From Fistularia commersonii (lineage: Eukaryota > Chordata > Actinopteri > Syngnathiformes > Fistulariidae): 64,000 nt of DNA. Made by a program: the position numbers and the translations under genes. The notes under the pieces were generated by a model. The model made no database searches. It was not told where the DNA came from and worked only from the letters and a program-made list of their open reading frames with translations. Below are positions 1 through 13,900 of this stretch, in pieces. The stretch is from the NCBI GenBank assembly GCA_037954325.1, contig JBBMNZ010000002.1:16159179-16223178 (forward strand), given 5' to 3'. Each line of letters opens with the position of its first letter. The stretch's first letter is position 1.

Positions 1-300
1 TTCTATTAATTTCTACAAAACTATTATCCGGGACCCTGGTGTGGGTCTGTGCTCTCCAAGTGCACGTGTGAGTCCAAGGTTCAGGCGCAGGGCATCGGAG
101 CAGTCGTCTTTGGAACCGAACATTCCTGCTAGCCTGTCGAAGTGTTGTTGAGCAAGACACTGAACCCCCTGGCGCTGTTCCTTGGCGGCCTTCTGCTCCT
201 GGCGCATCCATCCATAATAGGTTAAATGCAGCGGTCAAATTTTGCTGAGTTTGTGCTCTATGTATAACTGTATGTGACAATAAAGGCATTTCTTCTTCTA
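1..300 (+). repeat. SINE-like interspersed repeat (3' portion)
   Basis: The stretch carries the tract 'gagcaagacactgaacccc' near 150-170, then 'ggttaaatgcag' near 221. It ends in 'caataaaggcatttcttctt'. This arrangement (a gagcaag-cactgaaccc core, a ggttaaatgcag block and a terminal aataaa followed by a TTC-rich tail) is typical of tRNA-derived SINEs that are abundant in teleosts. The 5' end is probably cut by the window edge, and no tRNA-like A/B box head was identified. Family assignment is by recognition only. Confidence 0.5.
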
Positions 301-3300
301 ATAAATACTAGTTTGGTTATGATGCCCTGCTTTTTCTTTCCCCTTTACTCTAAAAACCAAACTGGCCAATTTCATTTTTCAGCATTATCCAGATCACCAG
401 TATGTGATTGCTTATAAATGGAGTTATTCTTTGGGAACCTTGGGGCCTGCGATCAAATGGCCCCAACGAATCTAACAAAATATGGTGAAAAGCCAGAAAA
501 GCCACTGCTGTGCAACTAAATCTTAAGACATTCCCAGTCCGCTTCAAATCCTCCAGCTCTGTCAGCTCACATCTGCTGTGGAGTTTCAAGCCATTTCATA
601 TTTTCCACTTTCCTGCCATCCCTCCCATCCCAACTCAGGAGAATTCAAGAGAGCACGAGTACATATGTGTGCGCTATACAGTATGTAACATGTGTGGGCG
701 TGAACACATGCATGTGTGACAGCAATGAAGACAAGCAGGTGAGGGGAGGTGAAGGGTAGGTGAAGGCTGTTGATGTGCCAGTCAGTAATACTTTTCCTCA
801 GGTTGAGGTGTGCTCACTGGGAGGGTGTGTTTCTGCTGGAAAGCTCAGTAATGAACAGAAGGCTGGCTCCTTGCCTGATCAAATTCCACTGCAGCTTCAT
901 ATCTATCTTGCCTACCAAAAATTTTCAGCATACCAGTGGATTTTATTGACTTGTCAGAGCAGACAGCAGAATGCAAGCTCTGCCTTGTAAGGTGTGGAGT
1001 TAACAGGTTTCTTAACCAGGAAAATCCGATCATGACTTTTTAGCGATTTTTGCAGGAGTGGAGAATTTGTGATCAGCAGTGCGGTGTGTCTGGGGGCAGA
1101 TATAACTCAAAACTGCAGGGATTTGACCTGATGTGTCCAGCATGGAACTCAAATAAACTCGAATGTGAGCATGTCAACCTAGCAAAACATCTTTCTTCCT
1201 GGGCACTTGGTTTATTTCCCACACTCATGCAGGATGTGTTCCATTTTACCGATTGGAAAGCGTGGCCTGACTTTCACTGGCGAAACTGACTCAGGCAAGA
1301 AGTGTAATGGTAACATGCCAGTGTTGACAGATGCTACTCTGCTATCTGTCTCATAATGACTTTAGCCCCCCCCACCCCACACACTCTGTCTTTCTGCTCT
1401 TTCCTCTTTCCCCGTCTTACAAATACAGTTAGCTGCATGACCATCCACGATTAATGGCTGTTAACAGCTGCCTCTTTTTTGATGGTTGCCTGTAAGAGCA
1501 TGTAATTGCATTTGGCCCTGGGTTTACATGCACTCATTAAACCAGTGTCAGTACGCATTACATTCCACAGCAGTGCAACTCAGGTACAGAATACAAATCC
1601 CCAGCCTGAACAATGTGCTCTGTAGGAAGCAGATGAAGACAGTTCTGAAGGCCTAAGCCGAACGGGAGAATATGAGAATCGCACTGATTGTTTTTTTTCA
1701 AATGTTCCAAGTGCGCGAGTGAGTGATTCCGATGAACATAAATGAACAAGGCATCATTGTAGTCCATTGCACAATTGTGTGAATTGACTCAAAAATCAGA
1801 AACTAGACAAATGTTATCAAAAATAGACACCAGCAAAACACGCGGCTAAATATCTCACTGTTCATTTTTTTAAAGGTGTATATTACTGGAGTTATTTCAC
1901 TGGTCTCAGTATTTAGGACTGCGGGAGGAACAGATCTGCTATGTTAGGACCCAATCCACCCGGATCAGAAGCAGAATTCCAAAAATGCCCTTCCACATGC
2001 CAAGATTGAGAATTGGACCCCCTTTGTTTGAGATCTTATCTCTTTCACAAAATGTTTTGGTATCTCTAAAAACATAATGAAGGCAAAATATTTTTCAAAG
2101 AAATGCATATGGACACCTTCACCTGGAGAGGGGAGGCAGATGCTGTGTTATGGAACTGAGACAGATTCCTCAGACCCAGAAACACACCTAATGTTCTCAC
2201 TGGCTTTCAGGTCCTATATCCATCAGTTATTTTGATTTCATGCTGTGTCTATTGTTGTAGTTGGGGCCTCCTTGTTGTGTGACACAAATCATCCCACAAA
2301 TAACACAAGGAAGGGGCAGTGATGAAAGTGATACCGCAGTAGGAGTCTTCTCTAAAAGTATCAAGCATTTAAAGATGCTCAACTGCAAGTAAGGGTGCTG
2401 AATTTAAAATACATATTGTGTAAAACCACAGAAGAGTCATCATTAACATCATATTGCTGGTATCGAACTAATCTGTTGTTTTATAGAGAGAAAAAAAAGT
2501 GATTCACTAACTAAATAACTCATGACATTGTTCCTTTGTCAATCAATATATACATGCTGTTGATTTAAATCAGGTCCAAAATACAATGTGTTTTGAATTT
2601 GACACATTGTAACAGACCTATTCTTAGCAACCAACCTCTAAATTGTTAAAAGCCATTACAATCAGGGCTGGATCAACACAGTGTGGTGCATCAGGGTGAC
2701 CACACTAGAAGAGCATGCCCCACGGAGTACTGGCTTTGCGGAGCATGGATATAGCTTTCCCACAAGAAATAACGGAGAACATCTCTGGTCTGAATCCAAA
2801 ACATTTTTTAATCCAAAAATCACACAACACATTTCTTCTGAGCAGTACCAACATACTCCATCTAGATCAGAGGTGGGCAAACTTTCTGGCTTGGGGGTCG
2901 CATTGACTTTTAAGATTTGACAGACGGGCCGCGCCACCACAAGATATGATACATGTAAAAAAAAAAAAAAAAATGCATTTGTTAACAGTACATATTAGAC
3001 CCGTCTGACATTTGCTTAAAAAATGAAACGAGTTTAGTTTTGAAGGCTCTGAAGTTTGCTTGCATTTCATGCACAAACCATTTTTTTTTCCCTTATAGTT
3101 TCACATGCAGCTCATTCATGTGTATCAGTACGTCTAAAGGCTAAATCACAGGAAAATTCTCAAGTAGCTCTAAAAATGAAATAATCTCCTGATTGAGTTC
3201 CCACATTTATCGATCCAATCATTCAATCATTCACATCAAGTATGTATTCTGTACCAATATTTTGCGGGCCGGATAAAAAAGACTAATGGGTTGGATGCGG

Positions 3301-4389
3301 CCCGCAGGCCGTAGTTTGCCCACCCCTGATCTAGATTCATTTTTCTTGGTTTCATAATATACCACTTTATAATCCAGAATATGAACGTCAGTGGGAGAGA
3401 CTCAAACACCATGGGAAGGAATGCTGGATTCACTCTGCTCTATGCATCATTTCCCAGAACTTTTCCATAGTATTTCGTGAACAGTTAAGCCGACACGACA
3501 AGTACTCGTACATTCTTGCCATTCTCCTCCAACTAATAACATGTTCTCTAGTTTTCAATTGACTTCTGATCAATAACTTGGTAATTGATTGTTCAATTTT
3601 AAGCTGACTACCCCACCCATACCCCCCAAAAGTGCACATGTTTTCAACTAATTCTCAAATTCTGAATTATGTGTTTATGGTACTTCTTACTTTTGTGTGC
3701 TATGTGTGCTATCCCTCTTCAGGGATATTTTGGAGGGACACCCCTCCTAATTTTACACGTCCTTTCCATGACTAGAAAGTGGGTCAACTGTTATACAGGA
3801 TTTTTCATGTATTCCAGTTGGGACGCCTGCTTTTGCAGTGGATGACACGAGTGATGGCAATTATGACAAGCGGGTACAAACGTGCATCCGATGATGGACG
3901 CAAACTGACATCTAGTGGCCACAGTGCGCACTTACAGCTGTGTATGCACGCAGCATCATCCACCGCCACGCCCAGAAAAAAATCAGGTATGGGTATGATG
4001 GCTGAGTTATTGATGGCAATCTGTGTCTTAACAAATAAGGTTATTGGCCCCACCCATACGGGGAAATAGCATAAGTGTATTATTGTCTTTGAGTGGAAAG
4101 GTGACAGCAGGGGGTGTAATGCTGTAATAATCCAACAGATGGCAAAGTCTGTCTTGTTTACTGACAGACACAGGCCTTTACCCCTGGACTAGGCCTCTTT
4201 TATCTGGTCAGTGTTTACCACAATGCCATATTCAAACAACACATAATAGCAGCATCAGTGCTTTTTTTTTCACCAACTTTTCACACATGAGATAATCTAA
4301 GATGCTTTCCCACACACTCATCATCCAACATAAACAAAAGAAATTAAAAAAAAAGAAGCAAGAAAGAATGCATTTCCCAGCCTCTCCAT
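301..4389. other. Intergenic region upstream of mark1
   Basis: No convincing exon was found on either strand. Open frames here are short, uninterrupted only by chance and lack recognisable domains. The region is AT-rich and contains one well-defined hAT-type MITE at 2868-3328. I recognise nothing else. Confidence 0.6.
2868..3328. mobile_element. Non-autonomous hAT-type DNA transposon (MITE), complete
   Basis: The element begins CAGAGGTGGGCAAACT and ends AGTTTGCCCACCCCTG, so its 16-bp terminal inverted repeats differ at a single base. It is flanked on both sides by the 8-bp duplication ATCTAGAT (2860-2867 and 3329-3336). An 8-bp duplication with CAG..CTG ends is the hallmark of hAT transposons. 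The 461-bp interior has no coding capacity. It includes a poly(A) run near 2957 and GC-rich subterminal segments at both ends, so it must have been mobilised in trans. The perfect target duplication suggests a fairly recent insertion. Confidence 0.88.
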
Positions 4390-4439
4390 TCAGTCATGCT
4401 GCGAACCTGAAAAGGCTTCCTGGGCGATGACACTGCCCT

Positions 4440-4986
4440 GAATCTGTGTTCCAACTATGTGACTCGACTGTTTTCTGGTGACTTGAATGAGGAGAGGAGA
4501 CAAAGGGAAGGCATGTGCAGGGGAGGGGGAGTTAGAGAGAGAGAGAGAAAAAGAGAGATCCTTCCATCCTTCCTTCCTGGTGGGAGGTTTGAGACGCGCT
4601 GCGCAGACCCGTCCGCTACCGACGCATCTTCCTGGCCTGCCCACTCTCTCTCCCTCTTCCTCTCTCTCCCCCCTCCTCTCACTTTTTCCCTCTTCTTCTG
4701 TCTGCCACTAGCTTACCTGACGGGGGAAGTGCACAAAGCCAATATAAGAACATCTGGCGTCTCCTCGCCCCCCCCCTCCCCCTTTTCTCCACCTCCCCCG
4801 TGTTGTGAGCTATGCTGCGGTAAAAAAAAGAGAAAAGAAAAAAAGAAAAACCGCCGCTGTTTGCGGTGTTTCCAGGGGGATGCGGAGAAGGGGACCGTAG
4901 CAGCCGCTCTCCCCGACGGACCGACCGCGCAGCGTCGGCTCTGCCCAGCCCGCCGCATCGCTTAGCGGCCTGCGAAAGCACACAAG
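4440..4986 (+). promoter_or_regulatory. mark1: Probable mark1 promoter and 5' UTR (GC-rich)
   Basis: Base composition changes here from AT-rich to GC-rich with many CpG dinucleotides. That continues through the first coding exon to about 5450, as expected of a CpG-island promoter. The segment contains a GA-rich block (about 4530-4570) and a CT-rich block (about 4640-4705), both typical of TATA-less vertebrate promoters. Several upstream ATGs open frames of up to 168 codons in this stretch. These have low-complexity Ser/Pro/Arg composition, so they are better read as 5' UTR than as protein. The transcription start cannot be placed from sequence alone. Confidence 0.5.
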
Positions 4987-7900
4987 ATGTCGACCAGAAC
5001 GCCATTGCCAACGGTCAACGAGCGTGACACCGAGAACGTAAGTGCTCCTATCCGGCGGCGAATGGTCCAGTTGGGGGAAGCGGAAATTCCGGACAATTTT
5101 ATGTTGTTTTTGGTTTTTTTTTTCGGTTGGAGGAGATTGCAACGCTGTTTCGAGGTTGAGAGGAATCGACTCGGCCAATGAGCTACCGGGGGTTCTCGCT
5201 CCTTCTATCCCCCCTCCACCCACCCCCTTTTGACGGGAATACTAGCATGGCGACCGGAGGGCTAGGGTGCAGTTCGCCCCTGGGCTGCACCGGTTTGTGT
5301 GCACAATGAAGCTAGCCCGAACAACGCACTGCGTCAGTGTGCCGGGGCTGGACGCCGGCGTGGCCCTGTCAGAAAAATGGTGTAGCTTCGTTCGTGTAGC
5401 CGTGGGTATTCTCCCGGCCGATATTTAGGGAAGGGTGGGGGAGGACGTTGCCCTACTTTTTCCTTTTTTTTAAATGGCAGCGCTCCGAAGCATCGCAATG
5501 TGACATCCATCACCTACTGGGCCCTGTTGTAACCGCACGCTTGGCGGAAGGAGACGAAGAAGAGGAGGGTGGTATTATTCTCTATTCCGCTGCCGCCACG
5601 AGAAGAAGCAACTTGTATGAACAAGGCGGAAAAACATAGGTGGTGTTTGTGACCGGGTTCAACGTTTGAATTAGAATAAATAAAAGTAAAGTCTTTCCAG
5701 AACAGTCGAGACGAAGATTGCTTCATATTCATAGTCCCTGAATTATCTCTAGGTTGTCTGCCCCCCCCCCATCCTCCGCCTTGTATTTCATTGTGCCAAA
5801 AGCAGCACCATAAAGTACATATAAGTAATCTCTGGACCTGTGTAAAGCCAGATTCCGTAATTTTCCATTAACTTAAACACTTCTGTGGTTTACTTTGGGA
5901 TTTTTGCTGCCAGATCATTCTCCAGTGCAATGCTTCCGTTCAGGGGAGTGCTAATGTTACTGTCTATCCGTCTAAAGTAGCTGTAGGTCTGACAGACCCA
6001 GACATGGCCTACTATTAAAGCAGCCAGCCATCTCTTGCCTTGCCTGTGTTAAGAGTCCAGCTTGTAGCCCCAGGGCCCACTCGCAGCTGAATTGCATTGC
6101 ATAACAGCTTATTACTCAGAGAGATGGGTAGCTTTTAGTGCTGCAAAATAGAAGAAGAGCTCTACTGGCTTGTTTGTTTTTACGTGCCTGTTTTTTTTTT
6201 TTAAACGTCTGGCCGACCTGATGCCTAGAGGCAGTTTCTGCATCGTGATGGACAAAAAGGCAAGTGATACAAACATTGTGTGCAAATTAATAGCATTGTA
6301 AGTGTTTTAGATGACCCCCCCACACACACACACAGAATCCTCCTTGTCCTGGTGAGCTTTGGTTGATTCAGGGAACCTTAGGCCAGGCCAAGTGTTCAGG
6401 TCTCATCCTGCATGTGCATGATTTAGATACATGACAGGTCTGTACTAAAGGTGTTGACATTTTACCTGCTGTGAATATATAAAAAGCCATGTGAGCTGCA
6501 CAGATTGCTTTCTCATCCTGCATTCAAATCAATCAGCAGCGCAAACGGTGACACTGTGTGTTTGAGGCATCCATTGAAATGCACCCTCTGTCTGGGTGTA
6601 GCATAGTTTTGGTGATGCACACCCTGCAGGGTGTAGCGTTTCCCCGGTGAAACAGGAGCAGGGTAGCTGGGGTAACCAGACCAAGGCTTTATTCTCTTGC
6701 TGGGTGTGGTGCTCAGGAGCAAAGGATCATGGGATCTCTGACCTGGACTGACATCAGCAGCTGTTGTAGAGGAGACGAAACAGACCAGCAGCGACTGTGC
6801 CAGCGCTGTACTTACAACAAGCTGTTCCTAATTCACCTTCACAGGCCTTATCAGAGGGACATTTGCTTTTAGCATTTTTGTAGAACAGTAAGATTGTTAC
6901 AATTGCTATGTACTACGGATTTTTTTTTTTGAAAACATCAAAAATTATCAAAAGTATTTCAGTCTTCTTTGGAATTTTATCATTGCGCTGATTCAAGCTA
7001 TACCAGGGGATGAGGGTGTTTGAGAGGCGTAATAGATAATGTGATTCTCCCATGTGATTGACTGGGAGATGGAATGGGTTTATATAGTCAATGTACATTA
7101 TGGTGTATATCGTCAGATGCACCGGAAACAATCGATCTGCCATTTTAGACCTGAAAATCTGGTGATAACAGCTCAATCTGGCAAATCAGAGCTCCGCAAC
7201 TAGTGAAGAAAGTGTAAGAAGCACAGATTTACAAAGTTGATGTCTCTGTAAGTCATTTCAGTGTTTGGATTGGATGTTACTGATATTAACACGTGGCTTT
7301 TCTGCAGCACTCCTCAGTGGATGGATTTGCAGAGCCACCAGTTCCCCCAACAAAGTCTGCAAGTCGCCACAGCCTGCCGCGATGCCGCAACTCTTTCACT
7401 TCCACAGAGGAGCATCCCCACGTTGGCAATTATCGGCTGCTCAAAACCATTGGGAAGGGCAACTTTGCCAAGGTGAAGTTGGCAAGACACGTCCTGACTG
7501 GACGAGAGGTGAGTTATATTTCTGCATTACTTCTCTTGTCATACATCATACTTTCTTGTAATGCAAAATTTGGCGTATATTGAATTTGATCATTGTGCTA
7601 AAAGAAAATTTGCTTCATTTATTTATCAATTTCTACATATCGACATTTCTAACAAACACGAGGCGTCAACACATCGTTTATTTTCATTATTTGCGTCAAA
7701 ACGCTGGTAAGTACTAAAAAAATTGAGTGCTAAGACAGAAACCGAAAACTGGAATAATTTAGCCAAAAATCAGCAAATCGCTATGCAGATACTGGAAAAT
7801 TCTATGGTTAGTGTCATGTTGTAGGCATTCAGATATAAGTGTAATCAAACTACTCTTTGACCCTGCGACCTTATTTTGCATACATAAGCAGCATGCCAAA

Positions 7901-10900
7901 AAATGGACCTCTGAATATTGTATGAATTTTTTGCTATATCATCATGTCCTAGGTTTACACTTTAAAAGTGAATACTGCTGCTTGTTGTCAATATAAATTG
8001 AACGGTGTTTCAGACAATTTTTTTAAACTAACAGTCATGTGCATGTAACGGCACAGCTTGTTTACATCGCAGGGGATGCAAAATATATTTGGTCTAAAGC
8101 CTCTCTGTAAAACACTATTTTTGGATAATAACCCAAGTTATGACATAACTGGATTCGCCTCTGTCATGAAAATGTTGTAGTCAGTCATGTTACTCATCCC
8201 AGTATGTTCAGGTCAAGATCTCGCCTTCTGTCGCGCTCACTCTCTGACAGACACACACTCATATATGCACAAACTCTCACACGATTCTGAGCTGTCAGTG
8301 ATAGATGCCCCACTTTGATACGTCTGTAATTAAAACTCATGTATCCCGAAGGGTAGAACAGTGACCTGCAATCTGTTGACTCACTCAGCATCACCCACAG
8401 CACTCACTCACTTCCCCTGAACATCAGATTTTGTGTTGAGTTTGATATATAGACTGATTTCTTAAAAAGAGCAAAAATAAAAATAAAACACTGAATTTCA
8501 TCGGGAAGATTCTCATATTACAGCACTAAAAGCCTAAATGTTTTCCCTGGCCAAACTGGCAACACTGATCCATCATGTGTCCTTTATTGCCAATCTTAAA
8601 CTGGTGTATTGGATATGCTACCCAGGGTTTGCAGAGAAGGTCAGATGCTGTTTTGTGTGCCTGAGTGCCTTTGCTGGCTCATCAGAATGCAGAGACATGT
8701 ATCTGAGAGAGAAAAAGAGAGAGAGAACATTTGGAAAGAACACAACCCCCTTAAACTGATGGTATCTCCGTGTGAGTGTAACAAGTCTCAAAGCAGTGCA
8801 GATTATGCCCACAGCAAACCAAAGCACATTTATCTTTCTAGAGAAAACACAGGAAAAACTTGTGGAGAAAAAAAAAAAGATGGTGAAAGGGAATAGCAGT
8901 CATTTCTATGTGATGGCGTGTCCTTTGTCTGCAGATGAGGGTGACCACACACACATACAATCACACACACACATACACAATACTCACACACTCAGGTAGA
9001 AGTATCTTTCATATGCCCTTTGTCCTGTCCAGTCATGTGTAGTTCTCACTATCCTATAAATGAAAAAGGCATCTCATTATTTAACATATTTAGGCTCTTC
9101 TTATTTTCTGATCCGACAGAACTTAAAATAGACAAAGAGCTTGAAAGAAGAAAGCACACTTAACCACCTGGCTTTTTTAAAAATTGATAGAAGTAGACAC
9201 CTCACCCAAGACAAGATCTCAAATATATCACCAGCTTTGCTAGCTGCTTCCAACAGAAGTTTTTTTATTGTTTGACACATGACCTTTTAAACTATTAAAA
9301 CATTTCTCTTCAGCACACAGAGATCACAATCCTTTTAGTTTGTGTTTTTTAAAGTGCCTGGAGGGAAATGTATGTGAAGAGGAACATGTAAACCCCTTCA
9401 ATACAAAGGAGCCAGCATGACTAACTTTACTTTTTCACCAACAAGACCTGCAAACGGTGACTAGCATATGGTTTGCGTGTTGCTCACGTGCTGAATAATT
9501 AACCGTGATGCATATTGCCCTTCTGTCACAGTGGAACTGAATAATTCACTGTCAAATCCTCAAAAAAAAATAGAACAAACACACCTACATGCTAAACAGT
9601 GCAGAGTCTGATGCTGTTCCGTTTTTCACATTCATCACACCTCTCAATTTGAGACGAAAAATAAATATTGGCACGGCAGCGTTGAATTGAGGAAATCTAA
9701 TATTTATACCTTACTCGTGCAAACAGAATAGTGGAAGTTGTATGAGTGGTGTGACACGTGAAAATAGCTTGAGCTCCCTGTAAACTGCCATACATGACCC
9801 CGCCTGAATTGTGTCCTGACAGGGGGGCACAGATAGGAGGGGAGTTTGTCCACATAAAACGGTCTACAAATAGACACCACCTGCGCTCCGCTTGTGTCTA
9901 CTCAGTGACCACCTCTGCAGGATCTCTTTTTTTTTTTTTTTTTTTTCTCTCCACTGCCGGACATTCATAGCAGGGGTACTGGAGTAGCGATGGAGTTCTG
10001 GGTTTGGGTGACATTAAAATGTCCCCCCAATGTGTCTCTAGAAAGTCGTTGGTAAACCTTGCTTAGAGTGAATCTCCTGCATTCTCTCCACTATGACTCA
10101 GCATTTGCCTCTGGTTTCTCCCATAATAGCCTGTCAAGATTTAGAATCACACCCACCGAAGCAAATAAAGGCTTATCAAGCTCTACTGTCTTAAATCAAG
10201 AAAATGAAGTTCTTTTTTATTTATTTTTTTAATTTTTTTTTATAAAATGATTCTGAGTCTACCTTTTTATGACAGCTTGCCTCTAATTTGTCATGCTTTG
10301 AGGGTATTTGTAGAGAATCTTTTGTGTCTTTAGCATGACAGTGTTACAACATATTGAACCCTCGCATTTATCATGCCGAGGGAGCAACTACATTTGATGT
10401 GTTTTGCAGAAAATCCTGGAACAAGTAAAAGAATGATGTGGGAATATTGTAATTTATAGGCTTTTATTGGGATTATCTGTCCTCCTCATGAGACCAATGC
10501 ATTAGTCATTCTGATTGATTTGTGGCTAAGCTTAAAGAGATTTTGTTTCTGTCCAAAGAAAATTTTGTATCCATTTATTTACATCAAATTTCTGCAAGGA
10601 CTAATATGTGACACTGATAGTTAAATAAAAATGGAAGCGTGTCAGTTGTACAGCTCAGTTGGGAAGAATCAGCACGCATGTGCCAAGTGTCAGCTAAATG
10701 CATGCCCCCTCTTGGATTTAGCCCAGTTCTGTCTCAGCGCATTGCTCCTACTTCTACCCTTGAAAAATACATTTTGCATGCAGAACCTATATCTTATCTG
10801 TCTTTGTGAAATGATTACATCCATCCATCACAACTCCCAAGTTCATTGCCCCTATGTCCATCCACACCCCAGTTGTTTTTGTTCTGCCTTTTGCCACTGT

Positions 10901-13900
10901 TGGAAAGCCATGCCAGCACTGATGAAAGAAATCTGAAGGTACTGTACACCTTGCATACATACAACTAATTAGGAGTGAGTCCCGCTTATCATTTCTACTT
11001 TTATTCTTATTATGAATTTTATTTTTGTGTTAAAAGTGAAAATTGAGCTGTTCACTGAAAGAGTTGTATTTTCATCCTATATCACACAAGTATTTATTGA
11101 ACAGATTTGATACAGTATATTTGTAATTTATACAGACAGACTAAGCACAGACTATGTTTGTCTTAGTTGCAGTAGAATATGTCAGTTACAACTTATTTCT
11201 GTATTTAAAAATCTCCTTGATTGAATTAGCTCCTTTGGCCAATGCTTAAATGACAACCATGCATTTTCATCCTTGTTTTGGAGCCCAACATGCTAATGTT
11301 AGCCTGTGGCAGTTGAAAGTGATGTTTTCCCTCCATGATCATCCAGAAATTAATAATATTCTCCTGATTTACATGAAGCAAAGTAAATAAATCATAATTT
11401 TTCAAGTTGAAAAGACAAAAAATAAAAGGATTATAAAATCACAGTGACAGTTGCAGTGGTTCATTGAATTGTGCCATGCAGTGAGAATCTCTCAATCCAG
11501 ATCCCCATCTACTGCTAGTCACCTAGTGTGATGCTGACAATTATCTGAGTGGAAAACCTTGGTCAAGACCGAAATTCAGAGGCAATTTGTAAGCATGTCA
11601 CAGTAGAAGCTATGTTTATGTTAAAGAGTGCCATTCTGCCCTCATTTGTACATAATCCTCAGTGAAGGGATGATTTCGACAGAGGCTGTTGGAGGCAGGA
11701 GGTGACCCGAAAACTATGCTGGAGAGAACTGTTTCGTTAACAGTATCCGGGGCTGAAGTTTTTGAATGTCGAATGTTTCTTTGGTTATTTTTGGCATGCT
11801 TCTTGGTCTATCTTGTCCAATGATGTTTCTCAGGATGTTTTTATTTCACTCCAGTTTTAGAATAAACATCAGCGGCGCTTTTGTGGCGATAACAGAGGCT
11901 GTTCAGTGTCCATTCCAGCTCCTTCTCACTTTTGTTTCTACTCACACAGCCCATCTGAGCCCAAATGACTTAAAGTCTTGTATGTCCATCATTCATGTTA
12001 TTTTAAAATAAGGAAAAATATATAATCCATGCAGTGAATCTAGATTGTAATACTAAGGTTCCCCGTCAACGTTTAATTCATATCAAACACTCTAATCGTG
12101 TGTCAATAATAATACCTCATTTTACATAAGGCGCCTTACTTGACACTCAAGGACCTTAATCACAAACACAAAGAAAAGACAAATCATGTTTATTATGAAA
12201 GTCTCTTTAATATTCTGTTTTTTATCATAGTGCCATGTGGGCTTCGATATCTAATTTAATTATCAATAGCAGAAACTTAGATTACATGGAATAACTATCA
12301 GTCATATCACTACTAAAATATCACTACTTTCAAACAATATCCTCTTGATATTCATAATATTGCACAGCACAGTTTTAATGTTTTGTACCATTTGATGGTA
12401 GAATTGCTGTAGTGAACAAGACTCGTTATTATTTTTGCCATAAACTGGAACATTGCAGACTCTTCATGCACACATTATTTTCAAGGCCATAATGTGTAAA
12501 TGCATGCAAAGAATTGTAAACAGCTCAAGTTCCTCACTACTGTGAGAGCAGTTATTGTTTGCGCCTGCGGATGTGTCACAAAGAGAAGAGGAGGGTGGAG
12601 GATTGAGTGCTGAAATGAAGCAGCACACCATGATTAAATACGGGCAAATACATAGTAGACTGCTCAGCTGTGATATTAAGTTTGTTGTAACTGTAATGGA
12701 TTATCTCAGGTTTTTGATTTGCTGCATCAGTTGTCTTTTTTTTTTTTTTTTCAGGATCAGCATGTAGAGAATTCTTTGTTGGACTGTGAGAGGAGATAAC
12801 TTACAAATCTAACTTGCACATACCAACACAGTGTAGTTCTAGCAATTTCGCCGGCACACTGATCTCACGCTCTGTCAGCCTGTGTGACATGCATAGATAT
12901 CACACAGGAGAAATAAAGCAGTAACTGTTATTTATAGTACTTTAATAAAGTTGCTGTGCCAACTGCCAACTTGAAACAAGTCAGAAGGGTAGATTTGACA
13001 GAGGAGCATTTGTAGGCATTTGTGTATTTACCCTTTCACAAACACTACCTGTATATTGTAGGTGGAGTTAAAAAGAATTCAGCTGTAACCTTTATTTAGA
13101 ACTTTGCCCCCTGTTGTCAAATTTTATCCTGACAACTGGATTGAGTTTTTTGCTTTGAAGAGGTTTCACCTCTCATCCCAGAGGCTTGTCCCATGTTCCA
13201 TTCAATTCGTGTCATACTTTAGATTCATCTTTCTAAAATTTGTGAAAGACACATTTATTTTTTTAAAGGATTTTCTTTAGAAATTTCAAAAAGGCTGTAT
13301 TGACAGCAGCAATGTTTGATATTGCATCAAGGACACAAACAAATTTACTACTTGCTGCTGAAAAGTTCCAAAGTTTAGAAGAACGATTAAAATAGCTCAA
13401 GTGCAGTAACCTAAAATTAGATGTGCTTAAAAGGGATTACTGAACATACAGTGTGTAGTCTTTTATTTTAATGGGGAAAATCACAGTATACCATGCATCT
13501 AAGACCTTGGCTCGGCTGAACTGCAGGTGAATACGTCAGTGTGCAAAACAGTTTGAAAGAGTTGAACATTCATTGTAGTAAACCAATATTTCGAACCTGT
13601 AACCTACAGAATCTTGCCTATTCTAGTTATATGTATTCAGTCTCATGCTTCAGTCCTGTCAGGTTCACCTTATTCAGCTCCCTTAAAGTAAAGCAGCTCA
13701 TTAGTTGAAAAAATAAAAAACACAAAACTCCAAAAGATGTCTGTTCTTCTGACAGTGTGCAATCAGGGATGATGATGAACAACAATCAATACCAATATCA
13801 ATCTACTTGGGGTAAGTCTTACTTGTTCATTAAATCTGACTAAGACAGAATATTAAAATACTCAGCAGTTGCAGTTGGATGCAATTATCAGCAGGCCATC

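Noticed and set aside
4459..4965. Plus-strand open frame of 168 codons before mark1
   Set aside because: Low-complexity Ser/Pro/Arg/Lys product in GC-rich promoter sequence with no domain. Best read as mark1 promoter/5' UTR.
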